DNA of 64,000 nucleotides from Sphingobacterium sp. (lineage in GTDB: Bacteria; Bacteroidota; Bacteroidia; Sphingobacteriales; Sphingobacteriaceae), in assembly GCA_022712315.1 (NCBI GenBank), contig JALAGS010000028.1, positions 1 to 64,000 of the forward strand, in the 5' to 3' direction. The notes under the pieces were generated by a model that had not been told where the DNA came from, made no database searches, and saw only the letters and a program-made list of their open reading frames with translations. This document shows positions 62,518 through 64,000 of this stretch, one piece after another (within the stretch, counting starts at the first letter, position 1; each line of letters opens with the position of its first letter). A program made the position numbers and the translations under genes.

Positions 62518-64000
62518 TTATGGTCGATCAATTACTGCAATTTGACATACAGCAGCTTCAAAGGCATCGCGATTTCCTGCGGCTTTATTACGTACCTTTG
62601 TTCTGTAATTATAAACTGTCCGTAGCGAATAGCGAAGGAAGCTCGCAATCTTCACAGAGTCATCGATCCCCAATCGAATTAATGCAAAAATTCGAAGTTC
62701 TGTATTTAAAAGTTCTGTCTTTTTGGGATAAATCTTCTCATCATCCTGAAGCAGGGCATTGAATTCATCAACAAAGGTCGGATATAGGTTTAAGAAGATT
62801 CGATCAAAGTTAATATAAAGCTGCTGCACCTCTCTTTCCTCCATTTGCGTAGACTTCAGCTGCTCCCTCAATGCATCCCATTGTTGATTTGTAGCCTTTT
62901 TTAATAATACTTTTCTAATATCCTCCATTTTATCAATGTAACTCGAGCACATATCAAAAAATTGGGCGATATATTCTTCTTTAATATGGTTGGATTCCGA
63001 CAATTTAAAGTTAGTTTGATTGATCTCATTATTCAATGCGCGAAGCTGCTGATTGGTGGCCGATAATTCCGATCGTATTCGCCTCAAATGCTGTACTTGC
63101 CTATAAATAATGACGAGTCCAATAATAACACCAATTAATAAAATACTAACGACAACAACTAAGGCAACCAATTGCCTGTTCTGGCTACTGATTTTCTGCT
63201 GATAGGCCGCATTGATGATCGGATAAGAAGAAGTCCCTTCGATAATACGATAACGTACTTTACACAGCATGGCGTCGTCGATCGCTTTTTCAATAAATTG
63301 AAATGCGCGATCGAAATCCTGCTGATCATAATAAGTTAATGCCAGATCATGAAAGGAAGCGTTGTCGCGGTTTGCCATTTCGATATCCGCACTGGCCGAT
63401 ATGGAAAGATAATAAATTTGACTTTTCGTATCCTTTTCATATTTATAAATTAGCCCCAGAAAATAAGCGATCAGCGCTCTCTGCTCAATATCTTTTTTAT
63501 TCTCTTTCCAAAGAACCAAGAGTTGTTTTTTAGCATCCCCCCGATTACCGTTAAACAACGTTTTTATCGCAATCGCAGTACGGTACGCTAAGGAAGACTT
63601 AGGTAGAACTGTTAGCAATGAATCACGATACCGTTCACTCGCCTGATAATATTCGGGGCGATTATTGCTCTGACCATAATGGCTATAAAACGAACTATAA
63701 GTATCATAATACTTTGCTAAGAGGTTTTTCCCGAGCAGAGATGGTTCAATTTCCCCCAATAGCTCTGATGCCTCTATATACCGTCCGATAGTAGAATACA
63801 CCCAAGCTAAATCCAAATGGATCACGGTTTGCAATGAATCATTATTTAATGGAGCCAGCTTCTGGCATAGTAAAATATAAGAAAGCGCTGCGTCCGAATC
63901 AAACTTCTTATAATTTTCAAAAATTTCGTAATTCTTCTTCAAAAACTGAGCGGAATTGGCTTCCAGTGCCTTTGCCTCCTGTTTTAACTTTTCTAGCTTA
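62518..64000 (-). CDS. TPR/HTH PUL regulator (DUF6377-like), partial at 5' end
   Basis: The ORF track starts at a TTG (63942), but the frame stays open to the window edge (residues KLEKLKQEAKALEANSAQF upstream), so the N-terminus is outside. The visible 490 or so residues have TPR-like pairs (DLAWVYSTIGRYIEASELLGE; FLGLIYKYEKDTKSQIYYL), a membrane helix near VALVVVVSILLIGVIIGLVIIY, a coiled coil (LRRIRSELSATNQQLRALNNEI) and a LuxR-like C-terminal helix-turn-helix (LNTELRIFALIRLGIDDSVKIASFLRYS). This matches the DUF6377-type regulators next to PULs. It lies 254 bp upstream of susC in the same direction and probably controls it. Confidence 0.85.
   Translation of the reverse strand, partial: KLEKLKQEAKALEANSAQFLKKNYEIFENYKKFDSDAALSYILLCQKLAPLNNDSLQTVIHLDLAWVYSTIGRYIEASELLGEIEPSLLGKNLLAKYYDTYSSFYSHYGQSNNRPEYYQASERYRDSLLTVLPKSSLAYRTAIAIKTLFNGNRGDAKKQLLVLWKENKKDIEQRALIAYFLGLIYKYEKDTKSQIYYLSISASADIEMANRDNASFHDLALTYYDQQDFDRAFQFIEKAIDDAMLCKVRYRIIEGTSSYPIINAAYQQKISSQNRQLVALVVVVSILLIGVIIGLVIIYRQVQHLRRIRSELSATNQQLRALNNEINQTNFKLSESNHIKEEYIAQFFDMCSSYIDKMEDIRKVLLKKATNQQWDALREQLKSTQMEEREVQQLYINFDRIFLNLYPTFVDEFNALLQDDEKIYPKKTELLNTELRIFALIRLGIDDSVKIASFLRYSLRTVYNYRTKVRNKAAGNRDAFEAAVCQIAVIDRP

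Overview
The window looks like chromosome of a Bacteroidota species from the Sphingobacteriaceae, most like Sphingobacterium. It is AT-rich and gene-dense. Promoter-like boxes follow the Bacteroidota -7 consensus TAnnTTTG, often with TTTG about 19-20 bp upstream. It carries a SusC/SusD locus, a fused LpxC-FabZ, a PorX-type regulator of type IX secretion, a bacillithiol-linked YtxJ, and many lipoproteins with short lipoboxes. The genus is inferred from gene content, not from a marker search. No rRNA, tRNA, CRISPR array, insertion sequence or prophage was seen. Two genes run off the edges: ureD on the left and a PUL regulator on the right.

Layout. 1-6.6 kb: a minus-strand urease operon in the order porin-ureA-ureB-ureC-ureE-ureF-ureG-ureD. 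UreC has an extra N-terminal leader resembling a twin-arginine signal, and UreD ends in an in-frame Glu-Lys hexanucleotide repeat. A co-directional two-component system (8.7-6.7 kb) lies just upstream, separated from the porin by a leader with several perfect palindromes. 9.1-14.3 kb: a WG-repeat secreted protein, then a sulfur operon (split YeeE/TsuA-type thiosulfate channel, TauE/SafE exporter, persulfide dioxygenase-rhodanese). 14.3-27 kb: a membrane protein, an M1 peptidase, a GH43-like secreted hydrolase, hemW, long-form GAPDH, waaA, UDP-glucuronate decarboxylase, galE and a TPR/HTH sensor-regulator. 27-34 kb: 5-formyl-THF cyclo-ligase and an HD-lpxD-lpxC/fabZ-lpxA-ABC-efp cluster for lipid A and translation. 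34-49 kb: porX, tsaE, an ABC ATPase, an esterase, alanine dehydrogenase, a CapD-type epimerase, ribH, ytxJ, asparaginase, an S4 protein, dapD, tsaC, a DUF4920 protein and folP.

48.9-54.6 kb is the most distinctive region: a minus-strand locus encoding a lipoprotein, a TonB-dependent receptor with the CxxxM and HxM residues known from the copper receptor OprC, an MbnP-type lipoprotein and an MbnH/MauG-type di-heme protein, with a small CxxxC membrane protein upstream. Together they suggest copper capture at the outer membrane and periplasmic handling by an MbnP/MbnH pair. 54.8-64 kb is a compact polysaccharide utilisation locus (regulator, SusC, SusD, GH30, surface lipoprotein), probably for a beta-glucan.

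Starts were moved inward from the ORF track where a signal peptide, conserved N-terminus, upstream gene or promoter box indicated it (ureF, porin, the 10.5 kb gene, the 12.9 kb dioxygenase, gap, porX, capD-like, the 43 kb gene, asparaginase, DUF4920). All function calls come from reading motifs by eye; no database search was run.
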